Assembly: GCA_027483645.1 (NCBI GenBank)
Contig: JAIXUD010000013.1
Span: 37,440 to 101,439, forward strand
Length of the DNA: 64,000 bases
DNA from: Sphingobacteriales bacterium
GTDB lineage: Bacteria > Bacteroidota > Bacteroidia > Chitinophagales > CAIOSU01
Direction: 5' to 3'
Position 1 is the stretch's first letter. Each line of letters starts with the position of its first letter. A model generated the notes under the pieces. That model searched no databases. It was not told where the DNA came from and saw only the letters and a program-made list of their open reading frames with translations. Of the stretch, positions 52,193 through 62,104 are shown piece after piece. The translations under genes were made by a program, and so were the position numbers.

Positions 52193-55100
52193 TTGAGGAA
52201 ATGGATTAAAAGACTGTTGATTTTGGTTTTGGTGCTCTCCCTGGGCTCCAACGCCTTGTACTACCTGGCGCAATTGCCAGTGGTGCAGAACTGGCTTATC
52301 CAAAAAGTAACTGCTTCCATTAGCGAGAAAATTAAGGCTGACGTTTCCATCGGCCATATCGAACTTCGCTTTTTCACCTTCATGAGCTTGGAAGATTTCT
52401 TAGTGAAAGACCAAGCAGGCGATACCCTCCTATATGCCAAAAGCCTGGATATGGGAGTTACCAATTTCCAACCATTCAAAAAGCGCATCTTCTTATCAGA
52501 TATACATCTTGAGAATCCTACCATCCACCTATACCGCAAGGCCAATCAGCAAGATTTCAACTTCCAATTTATTCTCGATAGCCTGAGTACACCGGTAAGT
52601 GATGACGAAAGCGAACCGTATGACATTAGGTTTGAAAACGTGTACTTTACCAACCTCGACTTCCGCATGGATGACAGCCTCACCATGCAATCCATGCGCA
52701 TTGCGTTTACCAAGCTCGGCATAGAAAGTGACCACATCAGCATCCTCAATCGGCAAATCAGTTTTGACCGCGTGGAGCTTGACGGCACTGCTATCAATTA
52801 CCAAGATTTTGGGCCGTGGGCATATTTTGTAGATGCGGACTTTAAAGATGAGCACTACCGACTGCTAGATGCCGCGCAAGAAATGCTAAATACCCAATGC
52901 TGGGAAGTAACTGTTGGGCAATTGGCCATTACCAACTCCACCTTCAAATACGACCGCATCAATCGCCCGCGCGACATGCGGGGCATTGATTACAACCATA
53001 TAGCAGTGGAAAGCATTAATCTTGATTTTAGGGATTTGCGGATACTGGAAGATACCATTTACACGCGCATCAACAGCTTTACTGCTCGCGAGCAATGCGG
53101 TTTTGAAGTGCTAAGCCTGAATGCCGACGCGCACATTTCACCCGTGCAAATGGAGTTCAAAAACCTGCACCTCATTACCCCTAATAGCGACGTGACCGAT
53201 TACTATGCCATGAACTTTACCAACCTCTACTCCTTTAGTGAGTATGAAACAGCGGTAGTAATGACGGGCAGATTCGACCAAGCGAAAGTATCCATGAAGG
53301 ATGTTAACTACTTCGCGAAGGCTTTGACCCCTTTAATACACAACACCGTAAAACTTACTGGTGAGATAACAGGTGCGGTGGATAACCTAAAAGGCAGAGA
53401 CTTGATTATTGAGTATGGCGACTTGAGCCGATTTGAGGGTAGTATGAGCTTTAAGGGCTTGCCGAATATTGACGCCACGTTTATGTCGTTCAATGTAAAG
53501 CGAATACGCACCACTGCATCCGAAATGCAAACGTTGATACCTTCCGTAAAACTCCCCGCAAACTTAGATAAGCTAGGCATGGTGAGGTTTTCTGGCAAAT
53601 TCGATGGTTTTATAAATGACTTTGTAGCCGAGGGCGAACTGCTTACCCAAATTGGTAGCGTGAGTTCGGATATCAACTTCAAACTCGATGAGAAGGGCAA
53701 CCCTAGTTATGACGGACACCTGAGCACAACAAAATTCCACCTGGGCAGGTGGTTGGATAACGACCAAATGGGCGAAATGACCGTGAGTACCAAGGTAAAA
53801 GGCGAGGGCCTTACGCTAAACACGCTAAAAGCTACAGCCAAAGGCAAGCTGCACAGCTTTGTGGTACGAGGATACGATTATAAGGATATTGACCTGGACG
53901 GGGCCATTGCCCGCCGCAAATTTAACGGAAGCTTTACCGTACGCGATGAGCACTTGGATATGGACTTTGCTGGGGCATTCAATCTGGCCGATAGCATCCC
54001 TACGTTCAACTTTAGCGCCGTGGTGCGCAAGGCCGATTTACTGCCCCTTAACCTATGGAAAGATAGCATCAGCTTCAGCTCTACTATGGAACTGGATATT
54101 AGCGGAAACCGCTTGGATAACCTAAACGGACAGCTCAGCATTACCAAGTCCACCATTACTAAAGGCGATACCTCATTTTATTTAGACAACCTCTTTTTTG
54201 AGGCATACGAAAGCGGCCAAAGTAAGATAATGAGCCTGCGCAGCGATATTGCTAACGGCTGGGTAGAGGGCAACTACAACTTTGCCGACCTGCCCGTTGC
54301 AGGCCGCTATTTCTTGGAGAAGTATTTCAACCCTGGCTTTGTGGATACCATTAGCGGTACGGGCAAAATGGTGCAACAGGACATGCAATTTGACATCAAC
54401 ATTTACGACACGCGCAACCTGACCCAACTCTTCTACCCACGATTGAAAAATATAAGCGGTGGCAAAATACAAGGTGCTTTTGATAGTGGCAAAGACAACC
54501 TAGATGTAACCATTGACATCCCTTCTATAACTTATGATAATGTAAAACTCGCCAATATTAGCTTAGGTGCTGGCACCCAATTTGGCATGGTGGGGCTCTT
54601 TGTTTCCGTCGATTCTATTTTTTATAGCGACAGCCTGCTTACAGAAAAGTTCGTAGTGGATGCCGGTATTATTAAGGATTCAGTAGAGTTTACCATTACC
54701 TTGGAAGACACCTTGGCCCCTACCAACCTCAACCTGAGCGGTAGCCTGAAAACGGACTTTAAGGACGTATTTGTTCAGTTTAAAAACTCAACAATAACAG
54801 TAGAGGGTACCAAGTGGGTGTTGAGCGAAAACAACTACTTGGTGTTTGATGGCAAAACGCTGGATATAAAGGATATGGCGCTGCGCAACGGCGCAAATGA
54901 ACTGAGCCTTAACTCTTACATCGTAAACGGCACCACCCACCTAGCGCTTACATTTCAAGATATTATGCTGCGGCAGTTTATCCCTAAGCTGCAAGTAATA
55001 ACAGGCTTGCGCATGGATGGCAGGCTGAACGGCAGTGTAAATGTAATGAGCCTGATGGACAACCCAACCCTAATGGCCAATATACTGGTGGATAGTTTTA

Positions 55101-57109
55101 CTATTGAGAACGACCTGCTGGGCGATGTGAGGATACAGAGCACCATGATGAACGGTGCAGAGCAGCTTCAAGTGCGGGCACTGCTAGAGGGGCCAGGCAA
55201 TAATGCCACCATTACTGGCAACATTGGCCTTACTGCAAATGCACCGCTCGATTTCACCGCTAGTATTGAGGCATTTGACGTGTCGTTTTTAGAAAAGTTC
55301 GCAGCGAATTTGGTTGATAAGGTTCACGGCTCGGCTAATGGATTGATATACTTGAAGGGTTCACCCACCAAACCTTTGCTTACCGGTAGCCTTAAACTTA
55401 CCGATGCTGGGGCACGTATGATTTTCTTAAATACCGAATACAGTTTTACCAATCAAGTTATCCAATTTAAGGATGATGCTATCGAATTGGGCAAAATAAA
55501 GCTAAAAGACCAACAAGGCAACTCGGCAATATTGGCCGGCCAAATCTTCCATACCAACTTGAAGGATTGGAAACTGAATATGGACTTAGAAACGGACAAC
55601 TTCCAGTTTCTCAATACGAGTATGAGTAGTATCGATGCCTTTTACGGTAAGGTGTTTGCCAAGGGGTATGTATTTATAATGGGCAATTTGGATTTGGTGG
55701 AATTGTACGTTTCTGCCCGAACTACTAAGGGCACTCAATTCTTTATACCGGTCAGCAGTAGCCGCGATGTGGGGCAATACACCTTCTACCAGTTTACCAA
55801 TACCGATACCACCCGAACCGATAAGCCAAAAGAAAACTTTAAGATACGCACCACTGGCGTAAGGCTAAACCTGGACATTGAAGTAACGCCCGATGCCGAA
55901 GTGAACCTGATACTGAGCGAAGAGCAGGGCGATGTGATTTCTGCAAGGGGCAACGGTAACATTCTGGTTGGTTATGATGAGTTGGAGAACATGACCATGA
56001 TGGGCAACTATGAGGTAGTGAGCGGGGAGTACACGTTCAGCATGCAAAACATCATCAGTAAGCGGTTTGATATTACTCCTGGCAGCCAAATACTGTGGAC
56101 GGGCGACCCCTACGATGCCCGCCTTGCCGTAAAGGCCGTATATAAACTGCGCGCCGCGCCGTACGATTTGATTGGCGACGTATTGCGCGCCGATGCGCCT
56201 ATACAGCAGTCGCGCAGCCGCATACCTACCTTCCTTTACCTCAATCTTAACGGCTCGTTGCTATCGCCAGATATTAGTTTCGATATCGCTGTGCCTGATG
56301 CCGATGCCGCCATCCGTAATGCGCTGGATGCTAAGCTTACGATGATTAGGCTCGACCAGCAAGAGCTTAACAAACAGGTTGTGGGCCTGCTGGTGCTCAA
56401 CCGCTTTTTGCCGTCGGCACCGCTGGGCTCATCGCCCAATAGCAACGTGGTAGAAGGAGTAAACAATACCGTGAGCGAGTTCATCAGCAACCAACTATCA
56501 CTATACCTTACCGATTGGATCTCGAAATTTGTGACGGAGGTGGAGCTAGATATTAACTTCCGCAACTACCAAAACGAGATTGCCGGTACGGGGACGGGCG
56601 CAGAGGAAGTGGACTTCCAAAACCGCAGGGAACTGCAACTGGCCCTTACCAAATCGTTCTTCAACAACCGCGTAGAAGTAGACCTAGGTGGCAACTTCGA
56701 CTTTGGCGATGCGCAGGGCAACACCAATACCCAGCCCGACCCCACCGACCCAGATCTAGGCACCAACAACAACCGCCTTGCCAACAACGTAGCAGGCGAC
56801 TTTGAGATAAGGTACAACATTACTCCTGATGGGCGCATTAAGCTCAAAGTGTTTAGAAAAGGGCAGTACGATGTATTCCAAGAGCGTAACCGTAACCGCA
56901 CCGGTGTAGGTATTGCTTATCGTCGGGAATTTGACTCGGTAAAAGAAATTATCCAGGGTTTCAAAACCAAACGTGTTGACCGCCGCACCAAGCGCGACGA
57001 AGCAGATAAAAAGAAAAAACAGCTAGAAGAAGCCGCACCAATCCCCGCCCAAGACACCGTACCTACCAACCCAATGCCCATGCCGCTGGATTTAACTATT
57101 GGACGGTAG
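52193..57109 (+). CDS. tamB: TamB/AsmA-like translocation and assembly module protein
   Basis: A 1638-residue inner-membrane-anchored protein likely bridging to the outer membrane, where TamB-type proteins help move lipids or insert beta-barrels. Residues 1-25 (WIKRLLILVLVLSLGSNALY) are the membrane anchor; an AsmA-like N-terminus (VTASISEKIKADVSIGHIEL) is followed by a very long beta-rich body, and the C-terminal DUF490/TamB domain from about 1210 (FNMDLETDNFQFLNTSMSSI ... GNYEVVSGEYTFSMQNIISK ... LYLNLNGSLLSPDISFDIAV). The tail is Gln/Glu/Lys-rich. The start is TTG 52193, the only usual start codon after the in-frame stop at 52160. Divergent from tsaD. Confidence 0.92.
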   Translation: MRKWIKRLLILVLVLSLGSNALYYLAQLPVVQNWLIQKVTASISEKIKADVSIGHIELRFFTFMSLEDFLVKDQAGDTLLYAKSLDMGVTNFQPFKKRIFLSDIHLENPTIHLYRKANQQDFNFQFILDSLSTPVSDDESEPYDIRFENVYFTNLDFRMDDSLTMQSMRIAFTKLGIESDHISILNRQISFDRVELDGTAINYQDFGPWAYFVDADFKDEHYRLLDAAQEMLNTQCWEVTVGQLAITNSTFKYDRINRPRDMRGIDYNHIAVESINLDFRDLRILEDTIYTRINSFTAREQCGFEVLSLNADAHISPVQMEFKNLHLITPNSDVTDYYAMNFTNLYSFSEYETAVVMTGRFDQAKVSMKDVNYFAKALTPLIHNTVKLTGEITGAVDNLKGRDLIIEYGDLSRFEGSMSFKGLPNIDATFMSFNVKRIRTTASEMQTLIPSVKLPANLDKLGMVRFSGKFDGFINDFVAEGELLTQIGSVSSDINFKLDEKGNPSYDGHLSTTKFHLGRWLDNDQMGEMTVSTKVKGEGLTLNTLKATAKGKLHSFVVRGYDYKDIDLDGAIARRKFNGSFTVRDEHLDMDFAGAFNLADSIPTFNFSAVVRKADLLPLNLWKDSISFSSTMELDISGNRLDNLNGQLSITKSTITKGDTSFYLDNLFFEAYESGQSKIMSLRSDIANGWVEGNYNFADLPVAGRYFLEKYFNPGFVDTISGTGKMVQQDMQFDINIYDTRNLTQLFYPRLKNISGGKIQGAFDSGKDNLDVTIDIPSITYDNVKLANISLGAGTQFGMVGLFVSVDSIFYSDSLLTEKFVVDAGIIKDSVEFTITLEDTLAPTNLNLSGSLKTDFKDVFVQFKNSTITVEGTKWVLSENNYLVFDGKTLDIKDMALRNGANELSLNSYIVNGTTHLALTFQDIMLRQFIPKLQVITGLRMDGRLNGSVNVMSLMDNPTLMANILVDSFTIENDLLGDVRIQSTMMNGAEQLQVRALLEGPGNNATITGNIGLTANAPLDFTASIEAFDVSFLEKFAANLVDKVHGSANGLIYLKGSPTKPLLTGSLKLTDAGARMIFLNTEYSFTNQVIQFKDDAIELGKIKLKDQQGNSAILAGQIFHTNLKDWKLNMDLETDNFQFLNTSMSSIDAFYGKVFAKGYVFIMGNLDLVELYVSARTTKGTQFFIPVSSSRDVGQYTFYQFTNTDTTRTDKPKENFKIRTTGVRLNLDIEVTPDAEVNLILSEEQGDVISARGNGNILVGYDELENMTMMGNYEVVSGEYTFSMQNIISKRFDITPGSQILWTGDPYDARLAVKAVYKLRAAPYDLIGDVLRADAPIQQSRSRIPTFLYLNLNGSLLSPDISFDIAVPDADAAIRNALDAKLTMIRLDQQELNKQVVGLLVLNRFLPSAPLGSSPNSNVVEGVNNTVSEFISNQLSLYLTDWISKFVTEVELDINFRNYQNEIAGTGTGAEEVDFQNRRELQLALTKSFFNNRVEVDLGGNFDFGDAQGNTNTQPDPTDPDLGTNNNRLANNVAGDFEIRYNITPDGRIKLKVFRKGQYDVFQERNRNRTGVGIAYRREFDSVKEIIQGFKTKRVDRRTKRDEADKKKKQLEEAAPIPAQDTVPTNPMPMPLDLTIGR

Positions 57110-57274
57110 TACTTTGTAGGTTTATACCAAAACCTCATTGAAATATAAGCGAGCAAAACAGGACCCCTGCTCCATCATTAACATTTGGCAATAAGTATTA
57201 TGGCTTTGCGCCACTAGCCTTAAATAATAAGCGGCAAAAAGCTAAGTTGTTGCCAGTTGAATAATGCAAGTGGT

Positions 57275-58246
57275 TTACCCCAGCCCTATCACGGCTATTA
57301 ACGACAATACCGAAACCACCACCCACAATATTAGGCCTTGCAACATGGAGCGCGGCCCCACTGCCCGAAGCATAGCATAAGATAAGCTTGCACCAATAAG
57401 GAAGAGCGTAAGCGTAAGGCCAGCTTTTGCCAGCAACACTATATAGGGCGATGCCACTTTAACAGGGGCTATGTAAGTGTTGAGTAGCATAGCCACTACA
57501 AACCACCCAATAAAATATGGGATGGTAATTTTGCCAGCCTGGTTCCTAAAAGCCAGTGCTGTAGCCAGTGCCAGCGGGATGATCCATAAGGCGCGGAGGA
57601 GCTTTACCGTGGTGGCCACTTGTAGCGCTTCCACTCCATAGGTGCTGGCTGCCCCCACTACCGAGCTGGTATCGTGTATGGCGATGGCGCTCCACAACCC
57701 AAACTGCGCCTGCGATAAATCAAGCAGGTGGCCTATAACCGGAAATAAAAACAACGCGACCGCATTAAGGATGAACACAATGCCTAGCGCCACTGAAATT
57801 TGCTTTTGCTCGGCTTGGATGATGGGTGCTATAGCCGCTATAGCGCTGCCACCACAGATGGCCGTACCCGATGAAACTAGTTGCGATGTTTTGCCATCAA
57901 CCTTGAGCAGCTTGCCCAGCACATAGCCTAGCGCTAACGTGGCAGCTATGGAAACCAGCGTAAACCAAAAACCCTGCATGCCCGCTTGCAAAGCATTGAT
58001 GGCATTGATGCCAAACCCCAAACCGACTATTGATGCTTGCAACAGATACTTGGTGCCCTTGGCTGCTTGCGCCTGAAACGGATTGCCTACCAAGTTGGCT
58101 ACAACAATACCCAGCAACAACGCTACCGGCGCCGAAAAAAATGGCAGCAGGCACAGCAATGCCATGAGGATAAATATGACCCGCTGCACGGCAGGGGTCA
58201 GCTTAAGTAAGCCCGCTGGGGGCGCATCCTTTGGGGTTTCTTTCAT
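57275..58246 (-). CDS. YeiH/UPF0324 family membrane transporter
   Basis: A 323-residue membrane protein with about ten segments, of the UPF0324 (YeiH, putative sulfate exporter) family: GIVVANLVGNPFQAQAAKGT, LQASIVGLGFGINAINALQA, SSGTAICGGSAIAAIAPIIQ and SAIAIHDTSSVVGAASTYGV are the signature stretches. Actual substrate is unproven. TAGTTTTG (58267-58260, minus strand) is its likely promoter, 13 bases before the ATG. Confidence 0.92.
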   Translation of the reverse strand: MKETPKDAPPAGLLKLTPAVQRVIFILMALLCLLPFFSAPVALLLGIVVANLVGNPFQAQAAKGTKYLLQASIVGLGFGINAINALQAGMQGFWFTLVSIAATLALGYVLGKLLKVDGKTSQLVSSGTAICGGSAIAAIAPIIQAEQKQISVALGIVFILNAVALFLFPVIGHLLDLSQAQFGLWSAIAIHDTSSVVGAASTYGVEALQVATTVKLLRALWIIPLALATALAFRNQAGKITIPYFIGWFVVAMLLNTYIAPVKVASPYIVLLAKAGLTLTLFLIGASLSYAMLRAVGPRSMLQGLILWVVVSVLSLIAVIGLG

Positions 58247-58259
58247 ACCAATGCATAGC

Positions 58260-58267
58260 CAAAACTA
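58260..58267 (-). promoter_or_regulatory. -7 box of the YeiH gene
   Basis: TAGTTTTG on the minus strand fits TAnnTTTG. Confidence 0.45.
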
Positions 58268-58340
58268 TACGATGATGAAGATAGCGAAATTGCGCTAGTG
58301 TTAGGGTAGCTAAACGGGTTTGCTTAGCTCATAATTGTTA

Positions 58341-59159
58341 CTACGCCATCACACTTTGTGGCACGGGTGCATCCACTAGCAAAGTGGGCAGCAAAATCTC
58401 ATGAAAATCAGGTACCAGCTCATCCAAGTGCGAATATATGCGCCATTCGCCTTCGTTATACTCCAAGCTGGTAAGGTTTTCTATCCAATCGCCGGAGTTT
58501 AGATAAGTTACCGAACCCTTTTCGTTGCGGTATAGCTTCATTTGCGGTTGGTGTATGTGACCACAAATTACATAATCATATTTTTGGTTAATGGCATGCT
58601 GTGCGGCAATCTGTTCATAATCGCTTACAAACTTCACGGCACGCTTTACGCTGTTCTTAATGCGCTTTGATAACGATATACGCTCCCTACCAAATTTTTG
58701 CAATACGAAATTGATAAAGCGGTTGAGCAATATAATATAGTCGTAGCTCTGCCCGCCCAGCTTAGCCAACCATTTGGCCGTGCCAATACTCAGATCAAAT
58801 ACGTCGCCATGGAAAATCCAAGTGCGCTTGCCGTCTAGGTTCAGCACCAGCTTATCCACTATCTCTAGGTTACCCATCTTAAAATCGCTAAACTTGCGCA
58901 GCAACTCATCGTGGTTGCCGGTTATGTAGTATACCTTGGTGCCCTTGGTAAGCATCTCCATGATAATCTGGATGGTCTCCATATGCTCCTTCGGGAAATA
59001 GCTTTTGCTAAACGCCCAAATATCAATGATATCCCCATTCAACACTAGGGTCTGGGTCTCAATACTGCGCAGGTAGTCGTTAAGCTCCGTAGCGTTGCAG
59101 CCGTAGGTGCCCAGGTGCAAATCTGATAATACAACGAGTTCGAGTACGCGCTTGCTCAT
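58341..59159 (-). CDS. LpxH-like metallophosphoesterase
   Basis: A 272-residue calcineurin-like phosphoesterase resembling UDP-2,3-diacylglucosamine hydrolases. Metal motifs in order: VVLSDLHLGTYGC, VLNGDIIDIWAF, YITGNHDELLRKF, WIFHGDVFDLS and YDYVICGHIHQPQMKLY. The last third is family-specific and ends VDAPVPQSVMA. It may act in lipid A synthesis, but Bacteroidota have several homologues of this type, so the exact reaction is uncertain. Confidence 0.85.
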   Translation of the reverse strand: MSKRVLELVVLSDLHLGTYGCNATELNDYLRSIETQTLVLNGDIIDIWAFSKSYFPKEHMETIQIIMEMLTKGTKVYYITGNHDELLRKFSDFKMGNLEIVDKLVLNLDGKRTWIFHGDVFDLSIGTAKWLAKLGGQSYDYIILLNRFINFVLQKFGRERISLSKRIKNSVKRAVKFVSDYEQIAAQHAINQKYDYVICGHIHQPQMKLYRNEKGSVTYLNSGDWIENLTSLEYNEGEWRIYSHLDELVPDFHEILLPTLLVDAPVPQSVMA

Positions 59160-59514
59160 AGCTGTAGCAGTTTAAGGTAGTATGGAAAATAATAGGGGGA
59201 GGGATTACTGATATGGCCAAACTTGCCATTTAGGTACACTAGAGCAAAAAGGAATTTTGCCATATGGAAGACAAAAATAATTACTATACATAAACCCATC
59301 ACCAATCATAGTTTAAGATTGGGTTATGGTGGGTTAATTAATTGTGAGGGCGCCGCAACTCGTTTATGCCTTTGGTTACCTTATCATCTGGGTAACAGTA
59401 TAGAATATGGGTAGGTATGGTATAACGGTTGGCGAGGGAAATGTTTCTGGTGCAGCAAGCACCGTAAGGTTGGCATTGTCTAATCTTGGCTTAACGACGA
59501 GTGAAGTAACAGAT
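59160..59514. other. Intergenic stretch without a supported gene
   Basis: 355 bases between an LpxH-like gene and the Bro-N gene. Short open frames on either strand lack family likeness or start signals. I see no hairpin, repeat or promoter that I would defend. Confidence 0.5.
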
Positions 59515-60390
59515 TTACTTCTTCTTGCTATCATTATCTCCTCTTGGAGATTTATGCTTTTCATGGGCTGGCAGTCCTTTCAAGGCATCTTTGGCATTTA
59601 CTGCTGTTACTACTTTCTTGCCCGTTTTGGCCTCTAGTTCTTGCCTTGCTACCTTGGCAACATTCCCTCCTTGCGCAGCAACCTTCTTGCTTTCATCAAA
59701 ATCTTTGGGGTTTACCGCCGCCGAGATGTCTTTAGTTGATGCCTCGGCAAGCATGTTCAAAATCAGCTCCGTATTGGTCATGTTATCACGAAGGTTTTCC
59801 TTTTTCAAGCCTTTAAACACCTTATATTCTTTGGTTGTTTTATCGCTCCAAGCTTTGGTTATGATATCGGTAAGCGTAGCAAACTGCACGCCCTCTTTCA
59901 ATCCCCGCTTTTTCCATTCATCGGTCAGTTCTTTTCTTATCTCGATGCTTTTAAGCCGTTGATTGATCCAGTTTTCTGAATAACCAAGTTTCATGTACTG
60001 CTCCAGAGCCCTGTCAATGCTGAGTTCGGGGTCCTGCATTTCGTCAAGCCTCTCAGCTGCTACCTGAGCCAGCCAAAGCTTAAAGGGCTCTGCCTTTGGT
60101 GAGGGGATGGACTGTATCAGTCGAAATAGCTGCTCGGTATCGGCCACATCGGTTTTATAATATTTGCCATCCGCCGATTGCATTTTCAGTTGACTACAAT
60201 TTGTAGTCAACTGGCTACCTTCTGCCTTGAGCCTTGTCTTAAGTACACTCCAATACTTTCTGGCATTAGGGCTATCGGTAAGTACCCCCACTACATCCAC
60301 AATGGAGATGTACCATTTTTCCTGTTCCTCATCCCAAAGGGTGCGTACTTGCTTTTCTTCAAATAATTTGATGGCTGTTTGCTTGCTCAC
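59515..60390 (-). CDS. Bro-N domain protein (antirepressor / DinD-like)
   Basis: A 291-residue protein with the Bro-N domain of phage antirepressors and DNA-damage-inducible protein D: VRTLWDEEQEKWYISIVDVV, DSPNARKYWSVLKTRLKAEG, and DTEQLFRLIQSIPSPKAEPF, LWLAQVAAERLDEMQDPELS. The C-terminal half (residues 150-291) is Lys/Glu-rich and helical, as in chromosomal, non-phage members. The start is a GTG at 60390. No phage genes lie nearby, so it seems a solitary chromosomal copy; a DNA-binding or stress role is inferred. Confidence 0.82.
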   Translation of the reverse strand: MSKQTAIKLFEEKQVRTLWDEEQEKWYISIVDVVGVLTDSPNARKYWSVLKTRLKAEGSQLTTNCSQLKMQSADGKYYKTDVADTEQLFRLIQSIPSPKAEPFKLWLAQVAAERLDEMQDPELSIDRALEQYMKLGYSENWINQRLKSIEIRKELTDEWKKRGLKEGVQFATLTDIITKAWSDKTTKEYKVFKGLKKENLRDNMTNTELILNMLAEASTKDISAAVNPKDFDESKKVAAQGGNVAKVARQELEAKTGKKVVTAVNAKDALKGLPAHEKHKSPRGDNDSKKK

Positions 60391-60426
60391 GTATGCGGTC
60401 TTTTATGTTTTCAATAATAAAAGCTC

Positions 60427-61845
60427 TTAGTTCTGGTACACAAACTTCCAAGGCTGGGCCGCCTCTAGCTCAAAGGCCAGCTCCAAAAGCTTTTTATCGT
60501 TACCGAAGGCCGCGCTATACTGTATGCCGATAGGCAAGCCCGCTGGGCTAGTACCCATGGGCAATGAAATAGCTGGGGCACCGGTAATGTTCTGTATGGC
60601 CGTAAACGGGGCCAAGTCAACCACCCGTTTCCTAATATCCTCATAGGGCAGGTCAGCGGCTAGGTAACCGATTTTGGGTGTAGTTTGTGCCAGTACCGGC
60701 GAGGCCATTATATCGTAGGTATTATAAAGGGCCTCCAAATCTTTACCGGCCTTGCGCATCCGTCTAAGGTTTCCCGGCAACTTGAACATGTTCTTTTTGA
60801 AAAAGCCGCTTACCCCCGTAGTGAATACTTCCAGTTTCTTCTTATCCAGCTTACCCGTTAATACCAAGCCCGAAAAATCGCGTATCACAGTTGCCAAGAA
60901 TCCGTAATAGCATAGAAACTCATCGATATGGTCTTCAATGTTGTGTGGCGATTGAATCACATCCACATGGTGGCCCAACGATTCCAGCAGTTTAGCATTA
61001 GCCAAAAGCGCTTGGTGGGTGGGCTCATCTTGGTACCCGGGTTTACCCGACTGTATGTTTTCGAAAAACAGGATACGCAGGCGTTTTGCTGGTGCATGCT
61101 GCACCAGGCCCATCGCGGGCATCTTTTTGTTTTGGTAGTACTTCTCTGCTTCGGCATAAAAGGCCGCGGTATCGCGCACCGAGCGGGTAAGTACGCCTTC
61201 GCAAACAATGTTAATGGGCATCAGGTTGCTACCATCGGTAAGCACCAACCTGCCCCTGCTGGGCTTTAAACCTACCAAACCACAGCAAGCTGCAGGTATG
61301 CGTATGGAGCCTGCCCCATCGTTGGCAGAGGCTATCGGCACCACACCGGATGCCACCAACGCCGCCGAACCAGAAGAAGAGCCGCCGGGGGTATAGTCCG
61401 TATTCCAGGGGTTGCGGGTAATGCCCCAGTTGGGGTTTTCGGCACTGCATAGCAGCCCAAACTCCGGCATCGTGCTTTTACCCAGCGGCACCATGCCGGT
61501 TGAGAGGTATTGACTGGCAAACTTGCCGTTCCGTTTTTCGTTTTTTGCCTTAAAAGCCAGCGTACCATGCTGCGTAGGTAAGCCTTTCAATGGGATATTG
61601 TCTTTTACAAAGGTTGGTATACCAGCCAGCGTGCCGCTCGCGGTTTGCGGGAGCCCGTTTTGTGCCTGCTCATACGTTTTCAGCACGATGGCATTCAGCT
61701 GGGGATTTACTTTTTCCGCCCGTTGTATGGCAGCGTTTATTACCTCCGCTGCCGATATTTGCTTCGATTGTAGAAGCTCGGCTATACCCACCGCATCATG
61801 GGTGCCCAATACATCGTTGCTAAAAGCACTTACCGATTTACTCAT
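60427..61845 (-). CDS. Amidase signature family enzyme
   Basis: A 472-residue amidohydrolase: catalytic Lys81 (PTFVKDNIPLKG), the Ser-rich GGSSSGSAALVASG with the cis-Ser near 156, and the nucleophile Ser180 in NDGAGSIRIPAACCGLVGL. GatA-like amidases and fatty or aryl amide hydrolases share this set; no gatB/gatC is adjacent, so it is not assigned to the Gln-tRNA amidotransferase. Substrate unknown. The gene is separated from the Bro-N gene by 36 bases, same strand. Confidence 0.92.
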   Translation of the reverse strand: MSKSVSAFSNDVLGTHDAVGIAELLQSKQISAAEVINAAIQRAEKVNPQLNAIVLKTYEQAQNGLPQTASGTLAGIPTFVKDNIPLKGLPTQHGTLAFKAKNEKRNGKFASQYLSTGMVPLGKSTMPEFGLLCSAENPNWGITRNPWNTDYTPGGSSSGSAALVASGVVPIASANDGAGSIRIPAACCGLVGLKPSRGRLVLTDGSNLMPINIVCEGVLTRSVRDTAAFYAEAEKYYQNKKMPAMGLVQHAPAKRLRILFFENIQSGKPGYQDEPTHQALLANAKLLESLGHHVDVIQSPHNIEDHIDEFLCYYGFLATVIRDFSGLVLTGKLDKKKLEVFTTGVSGFFKKNMFKLPGNLRRMRKAGKDLEALYNTYDIMASPVLAQTTPKIGYLAADLPYEDIRKRVVDLAPFTAIQNITGAPAISLPMGTSPAGLPIGIQYSAAFGNDKKLLELAFELEAAQPWKFVYQN

Positions 61846-61980
61846 ACCGCTCCTGTTATATTATCTACTTACGCACTTCCGTTTTGGCAATTCTATGCCA
61901 TTATTTGAGAAGGAAATGCTTGCTGTAAAGGTAGCCGATTTTCGGGTGGTTGAGAATAGGGTGTGGGAGTGCTTTGTGGT

Positions 61981-62028
61981 GAGGCAAAGCCTCGTTTCTC
62001 CAGTGCTTCGGAAGCACAGCTTCCGAAG
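61981..62028. repeat. Two hairpins before the last T9SS gene
   Basis: GAGGC-AAA-GCCTC (61981-61993) and a 10-bp stem CTTCGGAAGC / GCTTCCGAAG (62006-62028). The 259-base gap 61846-62104 has no gene. TATATTTA at 62093-62100 is a promoter-like box ending four bases before the ATG at 62105. Confidence 0.65.
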
Positions 62029-62104
62029 GGTGAGGGTGAAAGGAATGACCGCTAATTCGGGAGCTAAAATAAAAATGTTGAAATAAAAATTCTATATTTA
62101 AGCT

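Noticed and set aside
59223..59637. Plus-strand frames before and over the Bro-N gene
   Set aside because: One has no family features and the other is a frame shadow of the Bro-N C-terminus.
60427..61845. GatA subunit of Glu/Asp-tRNA amidotransferase
   Set aside because: The catalytic triad fits, but so do general amidases, and gatB or gatC are not nearby.
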